Source: Alkalibaculum sporogenes
Lineage (GTDB): Bacteria > Bacillota > Clostridia > Eubacteriales > Alkalibacteraceae
NCBI RefSeq assembly: GCF_009362815.1
Contig: NZ_WHNX01000010.1
Span: 54,627-118,626 of the forward strand
DNA length: 64,000 nucleotides
Reading direction: 5' to 3'
Made by a program: the position numbers and the translations under genes. Of this stretch, positions 1-8,520 are shown one piece after another (the stretch's first letter is position 1; the number at the start of each line of letters is the position of its first letter). The notes beneath the pieces were generated by a model that saw nothing but the letters and a program-made list of their open reading frames with translations, ran no database searches and had not been told where the DNA came from.

Positions 1-487
1 CGCAAGTACGAACCCATTCTGCTTGTGCTTTTGCTTTATCAATAGTCAAACCTTGTTCACGCATGAATTTAGAGTCAGCTACACCTGAACCACCACCACG
101 GCCATTCCAATTGCCTGATTTTTCTACAACAACAACTTTTGCACCTCTTTCAGCAGCTGAGCATGCTGTAGCAACACCTGCATAACCTGCACCAATAACT
201 AAAACTTCTGTGTCGATAGTATCAATTATCTCACTATCTGGAATAGCAGCTGGAGCAGTAAACCAAGATGGTTTTTCTCCATTAACAGAATACGACGGGA
301 TTGCTGAACCAGTACCATCAGGGTTTTCTGTAGCACCTGTACCTGCATCTCCACCATCATCACTTGAGCAAGCACCTAAGATACCCATAGTGGCAATACC
401 TACAGCACCTGCTGCAGCACCCTTAATAAAATCTCTTCTAGATATTCCTCTTTTTTCTTCTTCGATTATATCTTTTTCTTTTTTCAT
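1..487 (-). CDS. Tat-exported FAD-dependent reductase, N-terminal part (runs off left edge)
   Basis: Only the first 162 residues are present; the gene continues beyond base 1. Translation from the ATG at 487 (GGAGGT at 492-497) gives a charged N-region, a twin-arginine motif SRRDFIKG near residues 16-23, a hydrophobic stretch and a lipobox-like LGAC, then a Gly/Asp/Ser/Thr-rich linker. A Rossmann dinucleotide motif VIGAGYAGVAT near residue 95 and VVVVEKSG mark an FAD-binding domain of the fumarate-reductase/succinate-dehydrogenase flavoprotein type. The protein is therefore predicted to be exported folded with FAD by the Tat system and possibly lipid-anchored. It is the last visible gene of the tatA-tatA-tatC operon, which suggests it is the main client. 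The electron acceptor cannot be told from the N-terminus. Confidence 0.85.
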   Translation of the reverse strand, partial: MKKEKDIIEEEKRGISRRDFIKGAAAGAVGIATMGILGACSSDDGGDAGTGATENPDGTGSAIPSYSVNGEKPSWFTAPAAIPDSEIIDTIDTEVLVIGAGYAGVATACSAAERGAKVVVVEKSGNWNGRGGGSGVADSKFMREQGLTIDKAKAQAEWVRTC

Positions 488-548
488 AGTTACCTCCAAT
501 TTAGTATATATACCAATATGTTTAAAACATATGTGTATGTCATTATTT

Positions 549-1331
549 TTAATCATCATCTAAGTCTAATTTCTTTTTTCTCTTGCGCTTTCTATGTTCT
601 AGTAGTTTACAAACCACAACGCTTAATTCGTATAAAATGAGCATAGGTATTGCAACCAAAATTTGAGATACGACATCTGGAGGAGTAATAATTGCTCCAA
701 TAACAAATATAACAACAGCTACAATTGCACGACTTTTTACTAACCATTGAGGTTTTAACAAGCCTAATTGAGTTAAAACTATGGTGATAATTGGCATTTC
801 AAAAATAGCTCCAAAAATTATTAAATTTGATGAAATAAAACTAATATAGTTAGCAATAGTGATCATAGGTTCAATTACATGGGTTGTATCTATGGTGAGA
901 AAGAATTGTAGCATAATAGGAATTACAATAAAAAATGAAAATGCTAATCCAATACAGAAAAAAACAAATCCACTTAAAAATGCAAAAAACATTGTAACTT
1001 TTTCACGTGTCTTTAATCCAGGGCATACAAATTTCCATATCTGATAGAGTATTATAGGTGAGGTTGCTACAATTGCTACTAGTAACGCTACTTTAATATA
1101 TTGCATAATAAGCTCAGAAGGAGAGATGTATACAAAATTATAACCTACGGCTAGACTTATTAATTGATCTATAAAGAATTGAACAAAATTAAAACTTATA
1201 AGTGAAGCTATAAAGAAACAAATGATAACTATTATGAGACATTTACGTAAATCAGTTAAATGTTCAATTAATGACATCTTATCTAAATCTGTATTTTTTT
1301 TTCGTCTACGCCTATTTTGCACTGTGCTCAC
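549..1331 (-). CDS. tatC: Sec-independent protein translocase TatC
   Basis: This is the integral-membrane receptor of the twin-arginine translocase, which binds the RR signal peptide. The 260-residue protein has an Arg/Lys-rich N-terminus, the TatC opening SLIEHLTDLRKCL near residue 21, and six hydrophobic segments. The cytoplasmic motif WKFVCPGLKTREK near residue 95 is also typical. Length fits the family. It lies downstream of two TatA-type genes and 61 bp upstream of the Tat-signal flavoprotein, all in one direction, so it looks like a self-contained translocase plus substrate operon. The lysine/aspartate-rich tail (KRKRKKKLDLDDD) is probably cytoplasmic. Confidence 0.96.
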   Translation of the reverse strand: MSTVQNRRRRKKNTDLDKMSLIEHLTDLRKCLIIVIICFFIASLISFNFVQFFIDQLISLAVGYNFVYISPSELIMQYIKVALLVAIVATSPIILYQIWKFVCPGLKTREKVTMFFAFLSGFVFFCIGLAFSFFIVIPIMLQFFLTIDTTHVIEPMITIANYISFISSNLIIFGAIFEMPIITIVLTQLGLLKPQWLVKSRAIVAVVIFVIGAIITPPDVVSQILVAIPMLILYELSVVVCKLLEHRKRKRKKKLDLDDD

Positions 1332-1370
1332 AGATGATCCTCCAATTGTGTACTAAGATTTTACTTGAAA

Positions 1371-1535
1371 TTAAGCATTTTCTTCATTAATTTCTTCGAT
1401 GTCATTTATACCTTTTTTAAAATTTTTGATTGTCTTACCTATCGACTTGCCAAGCTCTGGTAACTTAGAAGGTCCAAAAATTAACAATGCTATTGATAAA
1501 ATAACAAGTATTTCTGTTGTTCCCAATTTTCCCAC
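1371..1535 (-). CDS. tatA: TatA-type translocase subunit (54 aa)
   Basis: This is a short gene starting at GTG 1535 behind an AAAGGAGTG ribosome binding site. The product opens with MGKLGTTEILVILSIALLI, a single N-terminal transmembrane helix, followed by FGPSKLPELGKSIGK, the TatA/E hinge and amphipathic helix, and a short acidic tail. TatA oligomers form the protein-conducting element of the Tat translocase. At 54 residues it is a minimal TatA. It sits between the longer TatA-like gene and tatC, so the operon carries two TatA-family proteins and no obvious TatB, as is usual in Gram-positive minimal TatAC systems. Confidence 0.93.
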   Translation of the reverse strand: MGKLGTTEILVILSIALLIFGPSKLPELGKSIGKTIKNFKKGINDIEEINEENA

Positions 1536-1559
1536 ACTATCACTCCTTTCATTTATTTT

Positions 1560-1808
1560 CTAGACTTCAAAAATCTCATCCTTGTCTTTGCCTTTATCTT
1601 TCGATTCTTCTTTTTTTGGTTTTGCTGTAGATGTTTTAAGGTCTTCTTCTACTTCAGTTAGGTCTTCAGTCATTTGACTAACATATCCTTTTAATTGACC
1701 TATTGTTTTTCCTGCCATTCTTCCAAGTGTAGGAAGCCTAGATGGACCAAAAATGATTAGTGCTAATGCAAGAATAACTAATAACTCTGTCGTTCCAATT
1801 TTTGACAT
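1560..1808 (-). CDS. tatA: TatA/TatB-type translocase subunit with long acidic/lysine tail (82 aa)
   Basis: This is the first gene of the Tat operon. I place the start at ATG 1808 (MSKIGTTELLV) because GAAAGGAGAG lies just upstream; a longer in-frame reading to 1844 has no better site. The layout is one transmembrane helix, then FGPSRLPTLGRMAGK, then a charged tail of about 50 residues rich in Lys, Glu and Asp. The sequence is a close paralogue of the next gene, differing mainly in the tail. It may act as TatA, or as a TatB-like partner in a bifunctional TatA pair. Confidence 0.92.
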   Translation of the reverse strand: MSKIGTTELLVILALALIIFGPSRLPTLGRMAGKTIGQLKGYVSQMTEDLTEVEEDLKTSTAKPKKEESKDKGKDKDEIFEV

Positions 1809-1940
1809 ATAATCTCTCCTTTCGAAATTAGATTGTAAATTCATTAGAAATTGTTATATTAAGTATATTTAGTTATTTACTTGCATCTTGTTAAGTAAAT
1901 AACTATACTAATAATATAGATAATTCGACAAATAAACGCA

Positions 1941-1976
1941 ATTCATAATAAGAAACTACCTATTCTAATTAAGAAT
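1941..1976. promoter_or_regulatory. Candidate LysR operator: two ATTC-N7-GAA boxes
   Basis: Two related 15-bp boxes lie between the divergent tat operon and the LysR gene: 1941-1955 (ATTCATAATAAGAAA) and 1962-1976 (ATTCTAATTAAGAAT, an inverted repeat of ATTC/GAAT). They are 21 bp apart, about two helical turns, which is the usual arrangement for LysR regulators. Assigning them to this regulator is an inference from position. Confidence 0.45.
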
Positions 1977-1998
1977 TTCGTGATATAAGGAGGTCTCA

Positions 1999-2922
1999 AT
2001 GGACTTTAATCAACTAAGATATTTTTTAGCATTGACAAAATATAAGTATTTTACTGAAACAGCTAATGAGTTACATTTGTCACAATCATCTTTATCTAAA
2101 CAAATTAAAGCATTAGAAAAGGAGCTTAATTACAAGTTGATTGAGCGTACAATGAAGGGATGCGAGTTAACTGAAGAAGGTATTATATTCAAAAAATTTG
2201 CTTTAGATATTATGAAAAGACATAATATACTAGTAAATAAGTTAGAAGAAGTTTCCTCTAAATCATCAAATACAATAAATATAGGAACTATGCCAATAAT
2301 GAGCGAATACAAAATATGTGATGAAATATCGTGTTTTATGAGTGAACACTTAAACTACAATATTAATATTATTGAGTTGCCAAATGTCCAAGATTTAGTA
2401 AAATTAATGGAAAATGGAGAACTTAATTTAGTGTTTATTGGAGAGAGACTTTTAAATAAAGAAGAGTTTTTAGAAATACCTTTAATTAAGGATCGTTTGG
2501 TGTTTATAGTATCTAGCAAAAGTGAATTATCTAAATTCGATAAGATATCATTATCTAAGATTAAATTTGAGACGTTAATTTTATTAGACAAAATTACAGG
2601 CTTAACAGATTTCCTTTTACCTTATTTGAGATCTGCTCCAAAAATCATGTCAGGTTATACTAATTCAAATACCATATTATCTTTAGTAAGGGATAATGTA
2701 GGAGTATCTATAATATGGAAAAATCTTCTTAATGGAGTAGATTTAAAGGATCTAAAAGTCATAAATATTGAAGAAGACTTATCAGGACATATCGTACTGG
2801 GAATTCCCAAAGGTAGGAATATTTCTACTGCTGAAGTTGACTTCAAGAACTATATAGAAAAAAGATTTTCTAATAAACTTGTTTCGAATGGTTCTCATGA
2901 AAATTATTTTAATAACATATAG
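1999..2922 (+). CDS. LysR-family transcriptional regulator
   Basis: The 307-residue protein starts at ATG 1999 behind AAGGAGG. Residues 1-60 form a LysR winged helix-turn-helix: MDFNQLRYFLALTKYKYFT, then AANELHLSQSSLSKQIKALEKEL. The remaining 240 residues match a periplasmic-binding-protein-like effector domain in length. It is divergent from the tat-flavoprotein operon, so by LysR habit it probably controls that operon and itself in response to a small ligand, perhaps the substrate of the exported reductase. The ligand cannot be read from the sequence. Confidence 0.93.
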   Translation: MDFNQLRYFLALTKYKYFTETANELHLSQSSLSKQIKALEKELNYKLIERTMKGCELTEEGIIFKKFALDIMKRHNILVNKLEEVSSKSSNTINIGTMPIMSEYKICDEISCFMSEHLNYNINIIELPNVQDLVKLMENGELNLVFIGERLLNKEEFLEIPLIKDRLVFIVSSKSELSKFDKISLSKIKFETLILLDKITGLTDFLLPYLRSAPKIMSGYTNSNTILSLVRDNVGVSIIWKNLLNGVDLKDLKVINIEEDLSGHIVLGIPKGRNISTAEVDFKNYIEKRFSNKLVSNGSHENYFNNI

Positions 2923-2980
2923 GTGGGCGTATCAACATAAATTATTTAATAAAAAAGTTAGATTGGATATTACAATAGGA

Positions 2981-4189
2981 TTAGTAATCTAATTCTAATA
3001 CCCATCTTAATGTAACAATATATAGTTCAAGAAGTCTTTCGTGAGGAATTGGGAAATGTATAATAGCTTTATCTACATTATGCCAATCGGACATCTCGTA
3101 ATTTAAGAGTAGATTTAGAGATTTTCTAATATAATTGTCACAGTTACCCATGAGTGCTTCTCTTATATCACCATTTAAGGGAAGTTCATCTAAAATACTT
3201 TCCATTTTACGATTTAACAAAACATCAATTGATGAAAACATCCCTACCATAAAAAAATCAAGAGACTTATTCTTTAAATCTATTTCATTTGCCAGTAGCT
3301 CTAAAAATTTACCTCTTAGTAAACAAGTTTTTATTAATTCTTCATTCTCAATAGTTTCTACTTCTCTAAGCATTAACAAGTAGATCAATTTTTTAATTTC
3401 ATTAATACCTAATCTAACTATACCTTGTTCAACACTAGTTATTTTATTTCGTGATAGATAAAATTGGGTATTAGCTAATTTTAAAAGTTTATAAGATAGG
3501 CTTATATCTCTTTTAATAATTTCAGAAACATTTTTAAAAATAGGATCTTCTTTATTTAATTCTATTAGAATTTTAATGAGATTATTATTGAGTCCTCCTA
3601 TTTTATTACCAACAATAATAACAGGTTTACAAAAAAAATATCCCTGAAAATAATCAAATCCCATATCTAAAGCCAAGTGGTATTCTTCTCTAGTTTCAAT
3701 TTTTTCTGCTAGAAACTTCGTGTTATGCTTATACTGTTTTATTATTTGGCGCTGCTTTTTAAAGGAGATAGAAGTAAATTCAATTTTTACTATATCTGCA
3801 ATTTCAATTAATGGTAGAAGTCTTTCATGAAATACGAAGTCATCAAGTGCTAATAAATACCCAAGTTGTTTTAGTTTCTTGCAGACTTCTATTATTCTTT
3901 CCGTAACTTTTACAGACTCTAAAATTTCTACAACAATGGACTCTTTTGGTAATAGAAGAGGTATTTCATTATATAGTGTGTCTTCTGTAAAATTAATAAA
4001 TGCTCTTGTTCCACCAGTAAGTGTATTTAACTCCATAGATAAAAAAGAATTATTTATTAATTCAGCAGTTGACTGATCAGGATCATTTCCTTCATAAAAA
4101 TTATTCAAACTCCTACGATAAAGTAATTCGTAACCAAAGATACTCAATTTACGATCGAAAATAGGTTGACGTGCTACATAAATCTCCAT
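2981..4189 (-). CDS. EAL-HDOD signalling protein (YuxH type)
   Basis: The 402-residue protein opens with MEIYVARQPIFDRKLSIFGYELLYR, the signature of the EAL-HDOD family. Residues 1-200 form a compact EAL domain with EIL in place of EAL, LALDDF, VKIEF, LAEKIET and QGYFFCKP. The C-terminal half, from about 205, is an HDOD domain (SYKLLKLANTQFY). EAL domains hydrolyse or sense c-di-GMP. Several key acidic residues are kept, but the DDFG loop reads DDFVF, so catalysis is uncertain and a binding role is possible. The gene stands alone and converges with the LysR gene. A c-di-GMP riboswitch elsewhere in the window (21.3 kb) shows that the nucleotide is used here. Confidence 0.92.
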   Translation of the reverse strand: MEIYVARQPIFDRKLSIFGYELLYRRSLNNFYEGNDPDQSTAELINNSFLSMELNTLTGGTRAFINFTEDTLYNEIPLLLPKESIVVEILESVKVTERIIEVCKKLKQLGYLLALDDFVFHERLLPLIEIADIVKIEFTSISFKKQRQIIKQYKHNTKFLAEKIETREEYHLALDMGFDYFQGYFFCKPVIIVGNKIGGLNNNLIKILIELNKEDPIFKNVSEIIKRDISLSYKLLKLANTQFYLSRNKITSVEQGIVRLGINEIKKLIYLLMLREVETIENEELIKTCLLRGKFLELLANEIDLKNKSLDFFMVGMFSSIDVLLNRKMESILDELPLNGDIREALMGNCDNYIRKSLNLLLNYEMSDWHNVDKAIIHFPIPHERLLELYIVTLRWVLELDY

Positions 4190-4593
4190 AATTTTCCCTC
4201 ACTTTTGTCTGTTAAACAAATAAAAATATATTATAGTCAATTAGTTAAGTTGTAACAGGTTACTATATAAGATAAAAAAAGATGTACAGTTTAATTTCAT
4301 TAAATATAAATCCTATAATTCTTATATTCTTTTTACTTATTAATCATTATACCAAAACGTATTATTAATTCAACACAATATGGAAAAAGTTTCTATTTTA
4401 AAGTTGGTTAAAGTAAACCATTATGAATAGAATATTAATTTATTTGCTATGTAGGGTATATTTATTTATAATGAAACTAAAGCATGTGTCTATAGATATT
4501 TAAGAATATCTTAAAAGATTGCAGTATTATCAGAATGAATAAAACCTTTGAAAAATAGGTCAAAAGGATATAAATATAACGGGAGTGATCATA
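4190..4593. other. Divergent intergenic region, no gene seen
   Basis: This is about 400 bp of very AT-rich sequence between the divergent EAL-HDOD and HD-hydrolase genes. It presumably carries both promoters. I see no convincing small ORF, riboswitch or strong hairpin. Confidence 0.5.
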
Positions 4594-5181
4594 ATGAATA
4601 ATAGGATTTTAAAAGATATAGAATTTATAGTTGAGATAGATAAAATGAAATCTATTTTAAGACAAACAAAAATTATTGGAGAAAATAGACGTGAAGATGA
4701 TGCAGAACACTCTTGGCATATAGCTGTTATGGCTATGATTTTATGTGAATATGCAAATGATAAAATAGATATAGGTAAAGTAATAAAAATGGTGCTGATT
4801 CACGATTTAGTAGAAATATATGCAGGTGATACTTTTTGTTATGATAAAGAAGGTAACTTGGGTAAGAGAGACAGAGAGATAGCGGCTGCTGATAAGATAT
4901 ATGGAATGTTACAAGATGATAAGCGAAAGGAATTAAGAGCCTTATGGGATGAATTTGAAGAGATGAATACTCCAGAATCTTTGTTTGCAGCATCTATGGA
5001 TCGATTACAGCCTATGTTAAATAATTACCATAGTGATGGTGGTACTTGGAAAAAGTATAAAGTAACGAGGTCACAGGTTTATAATAGAATTGCTCCAGTT
5101 AAAAAATCATCTGATCAAATATGGGATTACATTAAATTTATGATAGAAGACGCTTATGCAAAGGGACTTTTAGAAAAATAA
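4594..5181 (+). CDS. HD-domain hydrolase (YfbR/HDDC2-like)
   Basis: The 195-residue protein has the HD-superfamily pattern: RREDDAEHSWHIAVMAMIL supplies the first His, VLIHDLVEIYAGDT supplies the HD pair, and the later Asp lies in ASMDRLQPML. This arrangement is typical of the YfbR/HDDC2 group, metal-dependent 5'-deoxynucleotidases. The start is placed at ATG 4594 because GGGAG at 4581-4585 lies at normal distance; a GTG at 4585 overlaps that site. The gene stands 135 bp before the PEP/pyruvate-binding gene in the same direction and may be co-transcribed. The substrate is inferred from the family only. Confidence 0.88.
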   Translation: MNNRILKDIEFIVEIDKMKSILRQTKIIGENRREDDAEHSWHIAVMAMILCEYANDKIDIGKVIKMVLIHDLVEIYAGDTFCYDKEGNLGKRDREIAAADKIYGMLQDDKRKELRALWDEFEEMNTPESLFAASMDRLQPMLNNYHSDGGTWKKYKVTRSQVYNRIAPVKKSSDQIWDYIKFMIEDAYAKGLLEK

Positions 5182-5316
5182 CTTATTATAAGTCAACTAA
5201 ATATATTTATATTAAGTATAAAATACTGGATAATACAGGTTGAATAGCAACAAATTTGTTAGAGTGTTTTATTTCTGCTTTTGAAAAAACTAAGTAGAGG
5301 TATATGGAGGAATACA

Positions 5317-7875
5317 ATGGAAAAAAGTTGCGTGTTATACGATAGAGTAAGTACAGGAATTAATGGTTTTGATAAGACTATAGATATGCTAAGGCTAGGT
5401 GACAATGTAGTATGGCAAGTGGATTCAGTTGATAACTATAGACACTTTGTTAATCATTATATTAAGCAAGCAAGACTGGATAAGAGAAAAATTGTATATA
5501 TGCGCTTTGGCTGCCATATATCTTTGATTGATGATACATATGGAATAAGGGTATACGACTTAAATGCTGATGAAGGATTTGAATCATTTGGTACAAAGGT
5601 ACACGATATTATTACAGAAGAAGGCTTAGAAACTTTTTATGTATTTGATTGTCTTAGTGAACTTTTGAGGTATTGGCATTCAGATCTTATGATTGGGAAT
5701 TTTTTTAAAATTACATGCCCTTATCTTTATGAATTAAATACGGTAGCATATTTTGCAATTATGAGAAATACTCATACTTATTCAACTATTGCTAGAATAC
5801 GTGAAACTACTCAAGTATTGCTGGATTTGTATCAAATTAAAAATGAGTATTATGTACATCCATTAAAAGTATGGGAAAGATATTCGCCAACTATGTTTAT
5901 TCCACATAGATCTAAAAATGGAGAATTTAGTGCAGTTACTTCAAGTTCAGATTTAGCAGCTTTATTTGTGAATACTAGCATACAAGAAGAAAGAAAAGAT
6001 TATTGGGATAGAATATTTGACGATGCAAGAGATACTTTATTTCTTTCTATAAAAGAGCAAGAGGAAGCAAAAAATCTACTAATAAGTTTATTAATTGGCA
6101 GAGGACGTCGTATTACAACTCTCTCAAACAAGTATTTTACTTTATCTGACTTGATCAATATACATGCGAGACAAATCGGTACAGGATTTATTGGAGGAAA
6201 GTCGGTAGGTATGTTATTAGCTAGAAAAGTTCTTGAAACAGATGGAGGAGATAGGTTTACCAAAATTCTTGAACAACACGATTCTTTTTATTTAGGATCT
6301 GATATATTTTATACTTATATAGTTCAAAATCGCTTATGGAAACTACGTACAAAACAAAAAAAAATGTCAGGTTATTTTAAATATGCAAGTGAAATGAGAC
6401 AAAAAATCCTTAATGGTAAGTTTCCTGAAATTATTCGAGAAAAATTCCAACAGATGTTAGAGTACTTTGGACAGTCTCCTATAATTGTAAGATCTAGCTC
6501 GCTCCTAGAGGATAATTTTGGAAATGCATTTGCTGGAAAATATGAAAGTGTTTTTTGTGTAAATCAAGGAACTCCTCAACAAAGATATGAGGAATTTGCA
6601 AAGGCTGTAAGGATAGTTTATGCAAGTACATTGAGTGATGATGCTCTGGCATACCGTTTAAAGCGTGGTTTATTTGATCGTGATGAGCAAATGGCACTTC
6701 TCGTACAGCGAGTTTCTGGAGATTATCATGGTGACTATTTTTTCCCTCATATCGCAGGGGTAGGTAACTCTTCTAATATCTATGTGTGGGATAAAAGTAT
6801 GGATGTAGAAGCAGGAATGTTAAGATTAGTTTTTGGCATGGGAACACGTGCAGTTGATAGAATAATGGGCGATTACCCAAGACTTGTATCTCTTGATAAT
6901 CCAGAACAAACTCCTTTAGTTTATTATGATGATGAAGCAAAGTTTTCTCAAAGCAGGGTAGACGTATTATGTTTGAAAGATAATGTGCTAACAGATCGAG
7001 CACTAGAAGATATAATGGAATTAGATATTGGTACTAATAAAGAAATGTTTGTAAAGAAAGATTATAAAACTATAAAACGAATGAAAGAATTAGGTATTAA
7101 AAATAGAAATGCATATATACTTGGATTTAAAGAACTATTAAGTAATAGTGAATTTCCCTCAGATATGAAAGCAATGTTATCAGTACTTTCAGAGAAATAC
7201 GATTATCCTGTTGATATTGAGTTTACAGCCAACTTTACACAAGATGGTGATTATAAAATTAACCTAGTTCAGTGCAGGCCATTGCAGACTAAAGGGCTTG
7301 GTAATGCTGTAGAAATGCCGGAATTATTAGATCCATCAGATTGTTTGTTTAATTTTACTGGTAATTTTATGGGAGGGAATGTTCGATTACCCATCGATTA
7401 TGCAGTTATTGTCGATTCAAAATCCTATATAGAGTTACCACAATCAGAAAAATACACTGTCGCAAGACACATTGGCGCTATAAATTCAGCTTTAAAAGAT
7501 TCACAAGTTATGTTAATAGGACCTGGAAGATGGGGAACTACAACTCCTTCACTTGGCGTACCTGTAAGTTTTGCTGAATTATGTAATATGTCTATTATTT
7601 GTGAGGTGGCATATAATCTCGGTGGTCTCATGCCTGAACTCTCATTTGGAAGTCACTTCTTTCAGGATTTAGTGGAATCGGATATCTTCTACGCTGCAAT
7701 TTTTGATGGATATGAAAATGTTATTTATAATCCTGAGTATTTAACAAATACAGAAAATCATCTTGAACACATTATTAGTCCTAATGAATCTATTGACGGA
7801 GTTATTCATATCGCAAAGATAGATGGGTTAGAGATATACTCCGATATCGTTTCGCAAAGAGTAATATGCAAGTAG
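5317..7875 (+). CDS. PEP/pyruvate-binding domain protein with degenerate KaiC-like N-terminus
   Basis: This 852-residue protein starts at ATG 5317 behind TGGAGG; a TTG at 5281 lacks a site. Residues 1 to about 230 look like a KaiC/RecA-fold domain (STGINGFDKTIDML), but the Walker A loop is replaced by VDSVDNYRHF. From about residue 280 comes an ATP-grasp domain of the PPDK_N/PEP-synthase type: GTGFIGGKSVGMLLARK, IIVRSSSLLEDNFGNAFAGK, and a late LVQCRPLQ. The phosphohistidine and C-terminal PEP-binding domains of true PPDK or PEP synthase are absent, so it cannot be a complete dikinase. Its role is unknown; a phosphotransfer or regulatory function is plausible. Confidence 0.85.
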   Translation: MEKSCVLYDRVSTGINGFDKTIDMLRLGDNVVWQVDSVDNYRHFVNHYIKQARLDKRKIVYMRFGCHISLIDDTYGIRVYDLNADEGFESFGTKVHDIITEEGLETFYVFDCLSELLRYWHSDLMIGNFFKITCPYLYELNTVAYFAIMRNTHTYSTIARIRETTQVLLDLYQIKNEYYVHPLKVWERYSPTMFIPHRSKNGEFSAVTSSSDLAALFVNTSIQEERKDYWDRIFDDARDTLFLSIKEQEEAKNLLISLLIGRGRRITTLSNKYFTLSDLINIHARQIGTGFIGGKSVGMLLARKVLETDGGDRFTKILEQHDSFYLGSDIFYTYIVQNRLWKLRTKQKKMSGYFKYASEMRQKILNGKFPEIIREKFQQMLEYFGQSPIIVRSSSLLEDNFGNAFAGKYESVFCVNQGTPQQRYEEFAKAVRIVYASTLSDDALAYRLKRGLFDRDEQMALLVQRVSGDYHGDYFFPHIAGVGNSSNIYVWDKSMDVEAGMLRLVFGMGTRAVDRIMGDYPRLVSLDNPEQTPLVYYDDEAKFSQSRVDVLCLKDNVLTDRALEDIMELDIGTNKEMFVKKDYKTIKRMKELGIKNRNAYILGFKELLSNSEFPSDMKAMLSVLSEKYDYPVDIEFTANFTQDGDYKINLVQCRPLQTKGLGNAVEMPELLDPSDCLFNFTGNFMGGNVRLPIDYAVIVDSKSYIELPQSEKYTVARHIGAINSALKDSQVMLIGPGRWGTTTPSLGVPVSFAELCNMSIICEVAYNLGGLMPELSFGSHFFQDLVESDIFYAAIFDGYENVIYNPEYLTNTENHLEHIISPNESIDGVIHIAKIDGLEIYSDIVSQRVICK

Positions 7876-8061
7876 AAAATTTAAGATAAACATTTAACAT
7901 GTATTGATTTATATTTTCGAATAGAGTGGCTAAATTATATGATAATAGTTACGTAACTGTAGAAGGTTGATGTCTTACCGTTGAAATCTTAACATACAAA
8001 TGTTAATTTAAGTCTATTTAAACTACAATAAAAATCATTAGGATAATCTTATAGTCATGTA

Positions 8062-8112
8062 AAAAAGTTGCACTTTAGATTGAGTTGATACGATCTGAAG
8101 TGCAACTTTTTT
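8062..8112. terminator. Rho-independent terminator, probably bidirectional
   Basis: The left arm (8065-8080) and right arm (8093-8108) pair over about 16 bp with one G-U wobble. An A-run lies on the left and a T-run on the right. It ends the upstream plus-strand transcript before the hydrogenase promoter. Confidence 0.85.
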
Positions 8113-8378
8113 AGAGAATTACTAATAATGTATAAGCAGTACTTGATAAATCTATATCAGAGTTATATAATTATAATATGGTTACATTATTAACATATAT
8201 TAATAAAATCTTACTACGTTACTGGAGGTGTTTTGGTTTAATATTATTATCTTTCATTTGTACTTATCTTCAATGTAGAATATAGTATTTTAAAATGCTA
8301 TGCTTTTCTACTAGTTCACATAAACTCTCTCATTTTTAATAGCACATAACTCTTAGGATAATACTCAAATAACATCTA

Positions 8379-8407
8379 TTGACTTTTACAGTGGCTTAAT
8401 CTATATC
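8379..8407 (+). promoter_or_regulatory. Sigma-A-type promoter of hydCBA
   Basis: TTGACT at 8379-8384 and TATATC at 8402-8407 are separated by 17 bp. The pair lies 114 bp upstream of the hydC start and just before the cre-like site. Confidence 0.6.
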
Positions 8408-8427
8408 ACGATAACTTTAATCATCCA

Positions 8428-8441
8428 TGTAAACGTTTACT
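8428..8441. promoter_or_regulatory. cre-like palindrome (CcpA site candidate)
   Basis: TGTAAACGTTTACT contains the perfect 12-bp palindrome GTAAACGTTTAC (8429-8440). It fits the catabolite-responsive element consensus TGWAANCGNTNWCA at all but the last position. It lies about 20 bp downstream of the hyd promoter, where CcpA binding would block transcription. A role for another LacI-family regulator is equally possible. Confidence 0.5.
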
Positions 8442-8520
8442 GAAGGTGTTTTTGGTGTTATAAATATATGCCTAAAAATGAATTAAAGTAGAAATTCAAG
8501 GGCTGGAAGGAGATTTAAAA

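Larger units (their letters stand above)
7876..8520. other. Intergenic region between PEP-domain gene and hydrogenase operon
   Basis: This 645-bp region holds a strong terminator hairpin (8062-8112), a promoter (8379-8407) and a cre-like palindrome (8428-8441), each listed separately. The remainder is AT-rich with no ORF of note. The roughly 120 nt between promoter and hydC start are leader sequence without an evident riboswitch. Confidence 0.6.

Noticed and set aside
210..563. Plus-strand ORF of 117 codons at the left edge
   Set aside because: Antisense to the Tat-signal flavoprotein, whose RR motif, lipobox and FAD loop make the minus strand clearly coding.
5281..5316. TTG start extending the PEP/pyruvate-binding protein by 12 residues
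   Set aside because: No ribosome binding site precedes it, whereas TGGAGG precedes ATG 5317.
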